DNA of 64,000 nt, taken from assembly GCA_031553005.1 (NCBI GenBank), contig JAVBMA010000065.1, positions 1-64,000 on the forward strand, written 5' to 3'. Source of the stretch: RGIG9379 sp031553005. Lineage in GTDB: Bacteria; Bacteroidota; Bacteroidia; Bacteroidales; Paludibacteraceae. A program made the position numbers and the translations under genes. Below, piece after piece: positions 15,566 to 24,193 of the stretch; positions within the stretch are counted from its first letter, which is position 1, and each line of letters starts with the position of its first letter. The notes below the pieces were generated by a model. The model was given only the letters and a program-made list of their open reading frames with translations, did not search any database and had not been told where the DNA came from.

Positions 15566-17038
15566 TTAATACGCTCTTGCAAATAGCACTCTACGGGCAG
15601 AAGGTTTACCCGTTACCATACATTTGCCCGGTGTTTTGTCTCCTTCAAACGGAATACAGCGGATTGTTGCTTTGGTATCTTCTTTTATTTTAGCTTCCGT
15701 TTCGGGAGTTCCGTCCCAGTGGGCTAAAATAAATCCGCCATCTTCGATTTTTTCTTTGAATTCGTCATAAGAATCTACCGAGATTGTATGTTCTTTACGG
15801 TAATCGAATGCTTTTTGGAAGATATTTGCCTGAATATCGTCAAGCAAGTTTTTGATATAAGTATCAATATTGTCTATTGAAACAGTCTCTTTGGTCAATG
15901 TGTCGCGGCGTGCTACCTCTACTGTATTGTTTTCCAAATCACGCCCACCCATGGTAAGACGTACGGGAACACCTTTCAATTCATATTCTGCAAATTTCCA
16001 TCCTGGTTTTTTAGTATCAGAATCGTCATATTTGACAGAGATACCCAATGCTTTTAGTTTGGCAATGATTTCGTCTACTTTAGCTGATATCTGAGCCAGT
16101 TGGTCTGCTCCTTTGAAAATCGGAACAATAACCACTTGGAATGGAGCTAATTTAGGAGGAAGTACCAACCCGTTATCATCAGAGTGCGACATGATAAGCG
16201 CTCCCATCAAGCGGGTGGAAACACCCCATGAAGTTGCCCATACATAGTCAACTTTTGTATCGCGGGTCATAAAGGTAACATCAAATGCTTTGGCAAAATT
16301 CTGACCGAGGAAGTGCGATGTTCCGGATTGTAGCGCTTTACCATCCTGCATCAATGCTTCTATGGTGTAAGTATCGACGGCTCCGGCGAAACGTTCGGAT
16401 GCAGATTTAACTCCTTTGACAACCGGCATAGCCATAAAGTTTTCGGCAAAATCGGCATATACGTTCAGCATCTTTTTTGTTTCTGTTTCCGCTTCTTCGT
16501 ATGTTTCGTGTGCCGTATGGCCTTCCTGCCATAAGAATTCTGCGGTGCGGAGGAACAGGCGTGTACGCATTTCCCAACGGACAACGTTTGCCCATTGATT
16601 GCACAGGATTGGAAGGTCACGGTATGATTGTATCCAGTTTTTGTATGTGTTCCAGATAATTGTTTCGGAAGTAGGGCGGACGATTAACTCTTCTTCGAGT
16701 TTGGCTTCCGGGTCTACTATAACTCCTTTTCCGTCAGGACTGTTTTTAAGGCGGTAGTGGGTTACTACGGCGCACTCTTTGGCAAATCCTTCCACATGGT
16801 CTGCTTCTTTGCTTAAAAATGATTTGGGAATAAACAGCGGAAAGTAGGCATTAACGTGGCCTGTTTCTTTAAACATGCGGTCGAGTTCCGCCTGCATTTT
16901 TTCCCAGATAGCATACCCGTACGGTTTAATAACCATACAACCTCTTACTGCGGAGTTTTCAGCCAAGTCGGCTTTTACAACCAAATCGTTATACCATTGC
17001 GAATAATTTTCGCTTCGTGGAGTTAATTCTTTTGCCAT
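15566..17038 (-). CDS. proS: Prolyl-tRNA synthetase (short, archaeal/eukaryote-like type)
   Basis: This cytosolic class II synthetase charges tRNA-Pro with proline. The 490-residue length and the absence of the ~180-residue editing insertion identify the ProS type 3 subfamily common in Bacteroidota. Motif 2 is in RWEMRTRLFLRTAEFLWQEGHT, motif 3 in GVSTRLMGALIMSHSDDNG, and the protein ends with the characteristic ARAY. Start ATG 17038 (MAKELTPRSENYSQWYNDLV) matches the family; an upstream in-frame start overlaps the TATTTTTG promoter word. It is flanked by its own terminator. Confidence 0.97.
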   Translation of the reverse strand: MAKELTPRSENYSQWYNDLVVKADLAENSAVRGCMVIKPYGYAIWEKMQAELDRMFKETGHVNAYFPLFIPKSFLSKEADHVEGFAKECAVVTHYRLKNSPDGKGVIVDPEAKLEEELIVRPTSETIIWNTYKNWIQSYRDLPILCNQWANVVRWEMRTRLFLRTAEFLWQEGHTAHETYEEAETETKKMLNVYADFAENFMAMPVVKGVKSASERFAGAVDTYTIEALMQDGKALQSGTSHFLGQNFAKAFDVTFMTRDTKVDYVWATSWGVSTRLMGALIMSHSDDNGLVLPPKLAPFQVVIVPIFKGADQLAQISAKVDEIIAKLKALGISVKYDDSDTKKPGWKFAEYELKGVPVRLTMGGRDLENNTVEVARRDTLTKETVSIDNIDTYIKNLLDDIQANIFQKAFDYRKEHTISVDSYDEFKEKIEDGGFILAHWDGTPETEAKIKEDTKATIRCIPFEGDKTPGKCMVTGKPSARRVLFARAY

Positions 17039-17065
17039 TATATTATTTGTGTTTTTTACGTGGTG

Positions 17066-17073
17066 CAAAAATA
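17066..17073 (-). promoter_or_regulatory. -7 promoter element of proS
   Basis: TATTTTTG on the minus strand lies 28 bp before the proS ATG. No convincing -33 TTG is visible. Confidence 0.5.
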
Positions 17074-17094
17074 AGAAAATATTTGTGAGGATAG

Positions 17095-17114
17095 AGACGG
17101 GGCATGCCCCGTCT
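17095..17114. repeat. 20-bp perfect palindrome
   Basis: AGACGGGGCATGCCCCGTCT is self-complementary with no loop. It lies between the mazG stop and proS start. Similar GC-rich palindromes are scattered in many bacterial genomes. It may end the mazG transcript (minus strand) or be a REP-like unit. Confidence 0.7.
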
Positions 17115-17142
17115 GTACAGTTTTTATTTTTCTATTTTTTTT

Positions 17143-17925
17143 CTATTTATTTTTTTCGTTTTTTTTCGCTTCTTCCCAGTATTTATCCATCTCTTCAAGT
17201 GACATTTCTTTCAGGTTTTTGCCTTGTTTAAGGGTCTGGTCTTCGAGATAATTGAACCGGCGGATAAATTTACGGTTGGTTCGTTCCAATGCATTTTCGG
17301 GATTGATTTTATATAGCCGTGCGGCATTAATCATGGCAAAAAGCAGGTCTCCGAATTCATCTTCCATTTTATCCTGCTCCATGTTTCCTATTTCGGTTCT
17401 CAATTCATCCAATTCTTCCTGAACTTTATCCCACACCTGCTCTTTTTCATCCCAATCAAAACCTACATTACGAGCTTTGTCTTGTATCCTGTAAGCCTTG
17501 ATAAGTGCGGGAAGAGCGTCGGGCACACCGGATAATACGCGCTTGTTGCCGTCTTTTTCTTTTTGTTTGATTTGCTCCCAACTCTCTTCTACCTGAGAAG
17601 CATTTTCGGCATTCGCCTCGCCGAATACGTGCGGGTGACGGAAAATTAATTTGTCGCATAATGCATTGCATACATCAGCAATGTCAAACTGATTGGTTTC
17701 GGAAGCTATTTTAGAATAGAAGACGATATGAAGCAATACATCTCCCAGCTCTTTCCGGATTTCATTGATATCTTTTTTGAAAATCGCATCGCAGAGCTCA
17801 TACGTTTCTTCAATCGTATTCGCCCGTAAGCTCTCGAATGTCTGTTTTTTATCCCATGGACACTTTTCCCTCAGTTCGTCCATTATCTCCAAAAGACGCC
17901 GGAACGCAATTAATTTTTTATCCAT
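17143..17925 (-). CDS. mazG: Nucleoside triphosphate pyrophosphohydrolase MazG
   Basis: This cytosolic house-cleaning enzyme hydrolyses (d)NTPs to monophosphate and pyrophosphate. Two MazG domains in tandem are seen: N-terminal CPWDKKQTFESLRANTIEETYELCDAI and IRKELGDVLLHIVFYSKIA supply the E-x-x-E and E-x-x-D metal sites, and the C-terminal repeat has EVQEELDEL-like acidic residues and DEFGDLLFAMINAARL. With start ATG 17925 (MDKKLIAFRRLLEIMDELRE) the product is 260 residues, the family norm; up to 15 more residues are possible upstream. It lies 60 bp after a glycosyltransferase gene but is probably independent of it. Confidence 0.93.
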   Translation of the reverse strand: MDKKLIAFRRLLEIMDELREKCPWDKKQTFESLRANTIEETYELCDAIFKKDINEIRKELGDVLLHIVFYSKIASETNQFDIADVCNALCDKLIFRHPHVFGEANAENASQVEESWEQIKQKEKDGNKRVLSGVPDALPALIKAYRIQDKARNVGFDWDEKEQVWDKVQEELDELRTEIGNMEQDKMEDEFGDLLFAMINAARLYKINPENALERTNRKFIRRFNYLEDQTLKQGKNLKEMSLEEMDKYWEEAKKNEKNK

Positions 17926-18030
17926 ATCGTTTTGCCCCATATTCTTTATATGTAATCTCTTATACATCAAAATTTTAAAAGCCCATTTCTTCCCTCACTT
18001 TCACTTTTCCCTTTTCACCTTTCAACTTTT

Positions 18031-19203
18031 TTACCTCCACATCGTATGTCTCTTAGTGCCGATTTTTCCCAATGTGAGTGTATATAAGGATATTAACGGA
18101 AGGAAAATATCAAAAAATATGATGGTGAGGAAAAATTTTCTTTCACGTAGTACACTTGCCGTACAGTTGATAATGATAAACTGGAAAATATAGCGTAACA
18201 GGAAAATGCCTCCTACGATTCCGGCAAGGATATAGTTTTGAGTGTTAATCATATAAACGGAAAGAGTGATAAACAGTATATAAAAAAGGGCTCTGGAGAG
18301 AATCTCCGTTCCGATTCTTGCCTGTGTAGGGATTGTATAGTGGGAGCCGGTGCTTAAATGCCTCTCTTTTTGATATACAAAGGATTTGAATGTCATTTTA
18401 CGGGCAGACCATGTGACGCTTTCTGGAGAAAATTCGACGCGTGTATTTTCTTTATTGGCCACCTCTTTTATGAAAAGGTCGTCATCGCCCGATGCCAGAT
18501 TTAAGTGGGAGGCAAACCCTTTGTTTTTGAAAAAGAGCTCTTTTTTGTAGGATAAATTTCTACCTACGCCCATATAAGGTCTCTTTTTTAGGGCAAATCC
18601 CATATATTGTATGGCAATAAAAAGAATATCAAAAGATATCAGCTTGTTGAGTAATCCTTTTTTATATTTATGTCCTCCGTATCCGAGTATGATTTCCGAT
18701 TTTCCGGTAAAATTACGTACCATGTTTGTTATCCAGTCTTTTCCTGCCGTTTCGCAATCGGCATCAATCAAAAGCAGGTCGTCATACTTGGCAGCTTTGA
18801 TTCCTACAGTGAGACATATTTTTTTATGGCTCATATACTTGGCTTCCATCGGAAGAAACGTATGGTAGAGATGTGGATATTTTTCGCCGTATTTATCTAA
18901 AATTTCGTTGCTCTCGTCTGTCGAGCCGTCATTTACAACGATTACTTCATATTGGGGATAATCTTGTTCAAGTATGGCAGGTAGGAAAGCTTCAAGGTTT
19001 TCCGCTTCGTTTTTAGCACAGATAATTACAGATACAGGGGGCTGGGCCGTATTATAGGTTACTTTCCCTTTTTTTACTTTCCGGTTGTAAAAGAGCATTC
19101 CTGAATAATAGTACAGATAGTAATAGCTCTGGATTAAAAATGTGGCAGCAAAAAGCACTCCCAGTATCCGGATAATATCCGGTAAATCCAAAAAGAATTC
19201 CAT
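18031..19203 (-). CDS. Membrane-associated family 2 glycosyltransferase
   Basis: The 390-residue inner-membrane enzyme has one N-terminal helix, a cytosolic GT-A domain (VSVIICAKNEAENLEAFLP, then NDGSTDESNEIL and the DxD-type LLIDADCET) and two to three C-terminal helices. This is the arrangement of processive or lipid-linked sugar transferases. QKERHLSTG matches the acceptor-site region where Q-x-x-R-W occurs in synthases, with H in place of W. The acceptor and donor sugar are not identifiable. TAATTTTG at 19230-19237 on the minus strand is a probable -7 box. The GGTGAAA repeat begins directly after its TAA stop. Confidence 0.88.
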   Translation of the reverse strand: MEFFLDLPDIIRILGVLFAATFLIQSYYYLYYYSGMLFYNRKVKKGKVTYNTAQPPVSVIICAKNEAENLEAFLPAILEQDYPQYEVIVVNDGSTDESNEILDKYGEKYPHLYHTFLPMEAKYMSHKKICLTVGIKAAKYDDLLLIDADCETAGKDWITNMVRNFTGKSEIILGYGGHKYKKGLLNKLISFDILFIAIQYMGFALKKRPYMGVGRNLSYKKELFFKNKGFASHLNLASGDDDLFIKEVANKENTRVEFSPESVTWSARKMTFKSFVYQKERHLSTGSHYTIPTQARIGTEILSRALFYILFITLSVYMINTQNYILAGIVGGIFLLRYIFQFIIINCTASVLRERKFFLTIIFFDIFLPLISLYTLTLGKIGTKRHTMWR

Positions 19204-19278
19204 ATAATGTTATTTTTTAAGTTCTGGTGCAAAATTATAACAATTAATGGTCAAAAAAGATTTGTTGATGATTTTTGT

Positions 19279-19347
19279 GAGTTTAAATAAAAAAAAAGAC
19301 TTTCCATGTTTTTAAAACATGGAAAGTCTTTTTTTTTATTTAAACTC
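19279..19347 (-). terminator. Near-perfect 69-bp palindrome after lysA
   Basis: Two exact 34-bp arms (outer end GAGTTTAAATAAAAAAAAA, inner GACTTTCCATGTTTT) are separated by one T. The GC-poor outer part gives nine T after the GACTTTCC stem on both strands, so it can terminate in either direction. It lies 15 bp beyond the lysA stop codon. Confidence 0.88.
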
Positions 19348-19361
19348 TTACCTCTTCCTTT

Positions 19362-20528
19362 TCACCTTTCACCTAATTCCGTAGAAAGGTAAGACCCCGG
19401 AAGTTTTCTCAGATTATATTGCGAAGCCATGATTTCTCCGTATGCGCCAGCCGAACGAAGTGCCAGCAAATCACCGCGTTTTGTTTCGTTTAATTCCATA
19501 TCTTTTACGAAAACATCAGATGATTCGCAAATAGGGCCGACAACGTCGTACTTTTGCTCCGGTTTGTCGGAAGTGATATTTTCAATGCGATGGTATGCTT
19601 CGTACAGAGCGGGACGGATAAGGTCGGTCATTCCGGCATCAACAATTGCAAATTGTTTTTCCACACCTTTTTTTACGTAGGTAACTTTTGTAATCAGGCT
19701 GCCGCAAGGAGCTACAATGGAGCGTCCCGGTTCACAATGCACCTGTTGTCCCGGACGGAGTTGCAGGTGTTTATTGAAAATACGGAAATAGGATTCGAAA
19801 TCGGCAACCGGTACGTGATTCGGATGTTCATAATTGATTCCAAGTCCTCCGCCTATGTTGATATTTTTAAGTTTGATTCCTTTTTCTTCAAACAGGTTCT
19901 GCAACTCATTGACACGTACGCAAAGGTTTTCGAAAACCGAAAGGTCTGTTATTTGCGAACCGACATGAAAGTGTACTCCGGTCAGTTCAATGTTTTTCAA
20001 TGTTTTCAATAATGCAATGACCTTATCAAGGTCGCTAATATTGAATCCGAATTTATTTTCGTTCAATCCCGTAGTGATGTAATGATGCGTGTGTGCGTCT
20101 ACATTCGGATTTATACGTAGCTCAATGCGCGCGGTTTTATTTTTTGCCGCTGCCAATTCGTTGATTACTTCCAGTTCGGGAAGAGACTCGGCATTAAAGC
20201 AGAAGATGTCATAATCCAAAGCCAGGTTAATTTCCCAATCGGTTTTTCCTACACCGGCAAAGACAATTTTGGATGCAGGAAATCCCGCTTCAATCGCAGC
20301 TCTTACTTCTCCACCGCTAACACAGTCTGCTCCCAATCCTTTTCGGGCTATTTCCTTTAAAATTCCGGGATTTGCATTTGCTTTTACGGCATAATGCACT
20401 TCATAGGCATATTTATCGGCTTCCGATTTTACAAGATTCAATGTTTTGTCCAGAAGTTCGATATCGTAATAATAGAACGGTGTTTCTATATTTTTGAATT
20501 TTTCAATCGGGAAATTTCCTTTTAACAT
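19362..20528 (-). CDS. lysA: Diaminopimelate decarboxylase
   Basis: This PLP enzyme catalyses the last step of lysine synthesis, meso-DAP to L-lysine plus CO2. The 388-residue product has the group IV decarboxylase fold. The PLP lysine lies in YEVHYAVKANANPGIL, the glycine-rich phosphate loop in NIGGGLGINYE, and the active-site cysteine in GPICESSDVF. It lies 73 bp downstream of lysC in the same direction, so the two lysine genes form an operon. The terminal GER-stop is contributed by the GGTGAAA repeat, which extends the protein past the usual end. Confidence 0.97.
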   Translation of the reverse strand: MLKGNFPIEKFKNIETPFYYYDIELLDKTLNLVKSEADKYAYEVHYAVKANANPGILKEIARKGLGADCVSGGEVRAAIEAGFPASKIVFAGVGKTDWEINLALDYDIFCFNAESLPELEVINELAAAKNKTARIELRINPNVDAHTHHYITTGLNENKFGFNISDLDKVIALLKTLKNIELTGVHFHVGSQITDLSVFENLCVRVNELQNLFEEKGIKLKNINIGGGLGINYEHPNHVPVADFESYFRIFNKHLQLRPGQQVHCEPGRSIVAPCGSLITKVTYVKKGVEKQFAIVDAGMTDLIRPALYEAYHRIENITSDKPEQKYDVVGPICESSDVFVKDMELNETKRGDLLALRSAGAYGEIMASQYNLRKLPGSYLSTELGER

Positions 20529-20559
20529 ATTTAGTTACAAGTTAGTTTGTATGTTGTAT

Positions 20560-20592
20560 ATTAGGGGCGCGACTTGAAGTCGCACCCCTAAT
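20560..20592. repeat. REP-like palindrome, copy 1
   Basis: Arms ATTAGGGGCGCGACTT and AAGTCGCACCCCTAAT (one mismatch) flank a single G. It lies between the lysC stop and the lysA start. Related palindromes with the same GCGACTT...AAGTCGC centre are at 24151-24183 and 41590-41622. Confidence 0.8.
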
Positions 20593-20601
20593 GGCTTGTT
20601 A

Positions 20602-21918
20602 TTAAAACAACTTTTCGTTTAAAGCATTTAATGCTTTTATTTTATCATTCGAATGAATAAGGAATGAAATATTATGTACGCTTCCTCCATACGAAATCAT
20701 CCGGATAGGAATATCTTTTAAAGCATCAACTACTTTCGCCTGAAATCCTACGTTTTCGTCGGGAAGGTCTCCTACAATACATATAATCACCATGTTTTTG
20801 TGGACCGTGACGGTTCCGAATTTTTTTAAATCGTCAACAATCTCTTCCAAATGTTTGTTGTTGTCGATAGTTACCGAAACGCCCACTTCGGAAGTGGTAA
20901 TCATATCGATGGATGTTTTGTATCCTTCGAATATCTCAAATACCCTGCGCAAGAAACCGTGAGCGAAGAGCATTCGTCCCGATTTTATTTTAATAGCCGT
21001 AATACCTTCTTTTGCGGCAACAGCTTCAATCTTTTTAGGAATAAAATCTGTTGAGATTAATGTTCCGTATGCTTCGGGTTGCAGTATGTTTAGTAACCTG
21101 ACGGGTATATTGGCTAATTTTGCCGGAAGTATACTGGTCGGGTATAGGATTTTATTTCCAAAATAGGAGAGTTCCGCAGCTTCGTCAAAACTCAGTTTGG
21201 CAACCGGTTTTGCATCCTTGATAACCTGCGGGTCGATATTATACATTCCGCCCATATCTGTCCATATCTGAATTTCGCTGGCTTGCATCGCTGCTCCGAT
21301 AAGGGATGCCGTATAGTCGCTGCCACCTTGTTTCAGGTTGTCGATTTCATTGTATGCATTTCTGCAAATGAATCCTTGCGTGATATATAAATCGGCATTT
21401 CCGGCTGTCTCCAACTCTTTTGTCAAATTCTCTTTTATGAAGTAGGAATCGGGTTCTTCATTTTTATCAATGCGCATAAATTCCAAAGCCGGAATAAGTT
21501 TGGCGTTTACACCTTTCGTTTGCAGGTATTCAGTGAAAAGGTAACTAAGCAGCAATTCGCCTTGGGCAACAATTTTTTTCTCTTCGAAAAGCGTAAAAAT
21601 ATCTTTCGAAAAAGAGCGTATCTCGTCAAAACGTTTTGTTAGCTCAATAACCGCTTCGCTTTGGATTTTTGCATCCGGATAGAGCTCTTTTGCTATATTC
21701 AGATAGGTCTGTTCCAATGAATTGGTCAACTCTTTTGCCCCATCGGGATTTTTTTTATACAGATAATCGGCTATCTCTGCCAACGTATCGGTCGTTCCCC
21801 GCATAGCAGATAATACAACTATGTTTTTTTCTCCTTTAGCAGAAGAAACTAATTCGGCAACATTTTTAATCCCTTGGGCGGAGGCTACCGTAGAGCTTCC
21901 AAATTTTATTATTTTCAT
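20602..21918 (-). CDS. lysC: Aspartate kinase (monofunctional)
   Basis: This enzyme phosphorylates L-aspartate to 4-phospho-aspartate, the first step towards lysine, DAP, threonine and methionine. The 438-residue product begins MKIIKFGSSTVASAQGIKNV (kinase K-F-G-S-S motif), has the aspartate-binding QGFICRNAYNEIDNLKQGGSDYTA region, and ends with two ACT-type regulatory segments (IDMITTSEVGVSVTIDN; VCI-type strand GDLPDENVGFQAKV). ACT domains imply feedback inhibition by an end product, probably lysine because lysA follows. No homoserine dehydrogenase domain is fused. Confidence 0.96.
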   Translation of the reverse strand: MKIIKFGSSTVASAQGIKNVAELVSSAKGEKNIVVLSAMRGTTDTLAEIADYLYKKNPDGAKELTNSLEQTYLNIAKELYPDAKIQSEAVIELTKRFDEIRSFSKDIFTLFEEKKIVAQGELLLSYLFTEYLQTKGVNAKLIPALEFMRIDKNEEPDSYFIKENLTKELETAGNADLYITQGFICRNAYNEIDNLKQGGSDYTASLIGAAMQASEIQIWTDMGGMYNIDPQVIKDAKPVAKLSFDEAAELSYFGNKILYPTSILPAKLANIPVRLLNILQPEAYGTLISTDFIPKKIEAVAAKEGITAIKIKSGRMLFAHGFLRRVFEIFEGYKTSIDMITTSEVGVSVTIDNNKHLEEIVDDLKKFGTVTVHKNMVIICIVGDLPDENVGFQAKVVDALKDIPIRMISYGGSVHNISFLIHSNDKIKALNALNEKLF

Positions 21919-22252
21919 ACGTAAAACAATGATTTACATAAATATTTCATATATACTTAAATCAATGCAAAAGTTAATAAAGCATGGAAGAACCGAATAA
22001 TCCCAATGTTTAATTCCCTGCATCAAAATTATATTTTTATATTTTGTCCTGACGGATATTTAATTTTCATTTTCTCTTTCCGGAATGCTGATTACAATTT
22101 ATACGGAATACCCGTTTAAATTTTTCGATTTGCAATCCATCGGGACAAAACGCCTATTAAATAATAACGGGGCAAAGTTAAGAAATTCGATAAATAAATT
22201 ATATTTGTAAAATATAAAACGATAATTTTTTGCCAATTAAATCTTTTAGCCC
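21919..22252. promoter_or_regulatory. Divergent intergenic region lysC / GH44
   Basis: This 334-bp region must contain promoters in both directions. On the plus strand TATATTTG (22200-22207) is the -7 box of the GH44 gene, with TTA 19 bp upstream. An imperfect inverted repeat (TTTTGTCCTGACGGAT at 22042-22057 and ATCCATCGGGACAAAA at 22135-22150, 14 of 16 paired) spans 109 bp and is not explained by any gene. No known riboswitch was recognised in the lysC leader. Confidence 0.6.
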
Positions 22253-24136
22253 GTGAAAACACTTTATACAATTCTGGCGCTTTGTTTTTTTGTAGCCTTG
22301 GCGGATGCCCAAGTAGAGATTAAGGTTGACCCGACCAAAGAAATCAAAGAGATATCACCCTACATTTACGGTAGAAATAATAATTTATCGGATGACCCTG
22401 CTAAACCATTGTCGGACAGTCAGTGGCAACTGTATAAGGATGCGGGACTTACGTTTTTCAGGGAGTCGGGTGGAAATAATTCCACGAAATATAACTGGAG
22501 GCGTAAATTGTCGAGCCATCCCGATTGGTATAATAATGTATATGCCCACGATTGGGATTATGCCGCCGTTTCGCTTCAGGAAAATATGCCGGAAGTGAAA
22601 GGAATGTGGTCATTCCAATTGTTAGGTTATGTAGCAAAAACAAATGCTGCCAATTTTCCCGATTGGGATTACCAACAGGCAGGCAATGAACCTCGCCCGC
22701 ACGAAAACTGGTGTGGCGGAGGCGATTATACCCAATATCTTGAGGAGTGGCCAGCCGATTCGACTACCGGAATTCTGGAGCATTGGTTTGATGAGCTCGG
22801 CTTGAATAAAGAGCAATTCCAATATTGGAACATGGATAACGAACCCGAAGTTTGGAACGGCACGCACGATGATGTTGTGCCCGACGGTATTACGCCTGAA
22901 GAGTATATTGCGAAATATGTAGCGGTGGCGGTTTCGGCGCGTATGGCTTTTCCCGGAATCAAGATTGTAGGCCCTGTATTTAATAATGAGTGGCAATGGT
23001 ACAACTGGCAAAATAACTATGAACTCAAAAATGCAGAAGGAAAAAGATGCAGTTGGGTAGAGTATTTTATAATGCGTATTGCAGAAGAACAGGAGCGGAC
23101 AGGTTTACGTTTGGTGGATGTGCTTGATTTTCATTTTTATCCTGAGTTCGGTTCGGGCGATGATGTGCGGGGAACCACGCTGCAATTGCACCGCATATTT
23201 TATGATACGAATTATGAATATCCATTGGGGAATGGGGTAAAGATATTGGACAACACTCAAAGCGATTGGAACAAGAGAAGCAAAAAAGAGTATATCTGGA
23301 AACGTGCGAATGATTATTTGAATAAATACATGGGCGAGAATCATGGTGTTACGATGGGATTGTCCGAGGTGGGAAATTTTTATGATGGCGACCCGAATGT
23401 AATAGCTGCAAGTTATGCTTCGTTCTTGGGAACTTTTGCCGAAAACAATGTGGAAATTTTTTCTACATGGACAGAATATACCGGACAGTGGGAGGTAATG
23501 CATTTATTCAGCCGTTATGCGGGAACTACGAGTGTAACATCTACATCGTCGCTTGATTCGTTAGTATCAGCTTATTCTTCTGTTAATGCAACAAAAGATA
23601 CTTTGACCATTATTTTAGTAAACAGGGATGTCGATAATAGCCGTGCCGTTTCGGCATCATTACAAAATGCGACAACAGAGAAAACGGAGGTCTCTTTTTA
23701 CCGTCTAAGCAATCTTCCTAAGAATCAGGAAACATTCATTTCAAAAGATAATAATGCATTGGAAAAAGGCTCGGTGGAGATAAGCAACAAGGATTATTTT
23801 TCGATGACTTTGCCTAAGTTGTCGGTTACGGCGGTTCAGGTTCCCCTGCAATCGCCTGTCGGCAATCGAGATTTGCAGAATAATAATAAAACTACTTTCG
23901 ATTTATTTCCAAATCCTGCCACTTCTCAAACCAAAGTGGTAGCCGAAGGATTTTCAGGCGATGTTACTATTACTGTAACGGATATGTTGGCACGAACACT
24001 GAAAACAATTCAGGCAAATTCAGTTGGAGGAAAAGTCGAGATAACCATCGACCTGAGTGCATTTGAAAACGGAGTCTATTTTGTAAAAATCCAAAACAGC
24101 AACCTGACCAAAATCCGGAAACTAATAATAAAATAA
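22253..24136 (+). CDS. Secreted GH44 family endo-glucanase/xyloglucanase with T9SS domain
   Basis: The 627-residue secreted hydrolase is predicted to cleave beta-1,4-glucan chains such as cellulose or xyloglucan. It has a signal peptide (1-19, ending ALADAQ) and a GH44 TIM barrel with the acid/base glutamate E197 in YWNMDNEPEVWNGTHDD. The family phrase VDVLDFHFYPE follows, then the likely nucleophile in GLSEVGNF. A beta-sandwich and a T9SS sorting domain close the protein (DLFPNPATSQTKVVAEGF to KIRKLIIK). It starts with GTG at 22253; no ATG lies near a signal sequence. A promoter word TATATTTG is 46 bp upstream. GH44 assignment rests on these motifs. Confidence 0.86.
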   Translation: MKTLYTILALCFFVALADAQVEIKVDPTKEIKEISPYIYGRNNNLSDDPAKPLSDSQWQLYKDAGLTFFRESGGNNSTKYNWRRKLSSHPDWYNNVYAHDWDYAAVSLQENMPEVKGMWSFQLLGYVAKTNAANFPDWDYQQAGNEPRPHENWCGGGDYTQYLEEWPADSTTGILEHWFDELGLNKEQFQYWNMDNEPEVWNGTHDDVVPDGITPEEYIAKYVAVAVSARMAFPGIKIVGPVFNNEWQWYNWQNNYELKNAEGKRCSWVEYFIMRIAEEQERTGLRLVDVLDFHFYPEFGSGDDVRGTTLQLHRIFYDTNYEYPLGNGVKILDNTQSDWNKRSKKEYIWKRANDYLNKYMGENHGVTMGLSEVGNFYDGDPNVIAASYASFLGTFAENNVEIFSTWTEYTGQWEVMHLFSRYAGTTSVTSTSSLDSLVSAYSSVNATKDTLTIILVNRDVDNSRAVSASLQNATTEKTEVSFYRLSNLPKNQETFISKDNNALEKGSVEISNKDYFSMTLPKLSVTAVQVPLQSPVGNRDLQNNNKTTFDLFPNPATSQTKVVAEGFSGDVTITVTDMLARTLKTIQANSVGGKVEITIDLSAFENGVYFVKIQNSNLTKIRKLIIK

Positions 24137-24150
24137 GGTAAAATGTGCTA

Positions 24151-24183
24151 ATTGGGAGGGCGACTCCAAGTCGCCCTCCCAAT
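24151..24183. repeat. REP-like palindrome, copy 2
   Basis: ATTGGGAGGGCGACT and its exact complement flank CCA. It lies 14 bp after the GH44 stop codon and between convergent genes, and may act as a bidirectional terminator. Confidence 0.82.
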
Positions 24184-24193
24184 GTTTACCCTT

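Noticed and set aside
19429..20012. Frames of 83 and 152 codons opposite lysA
   Set aside because: They are shadows of lysA, with no conserved motif and no promoter.
21919..22252. Lysine riboswitch upstream of lysC
   Set aside because: No L-box core elements could be found in the leader; only an unexplained inverted repeat is seen.
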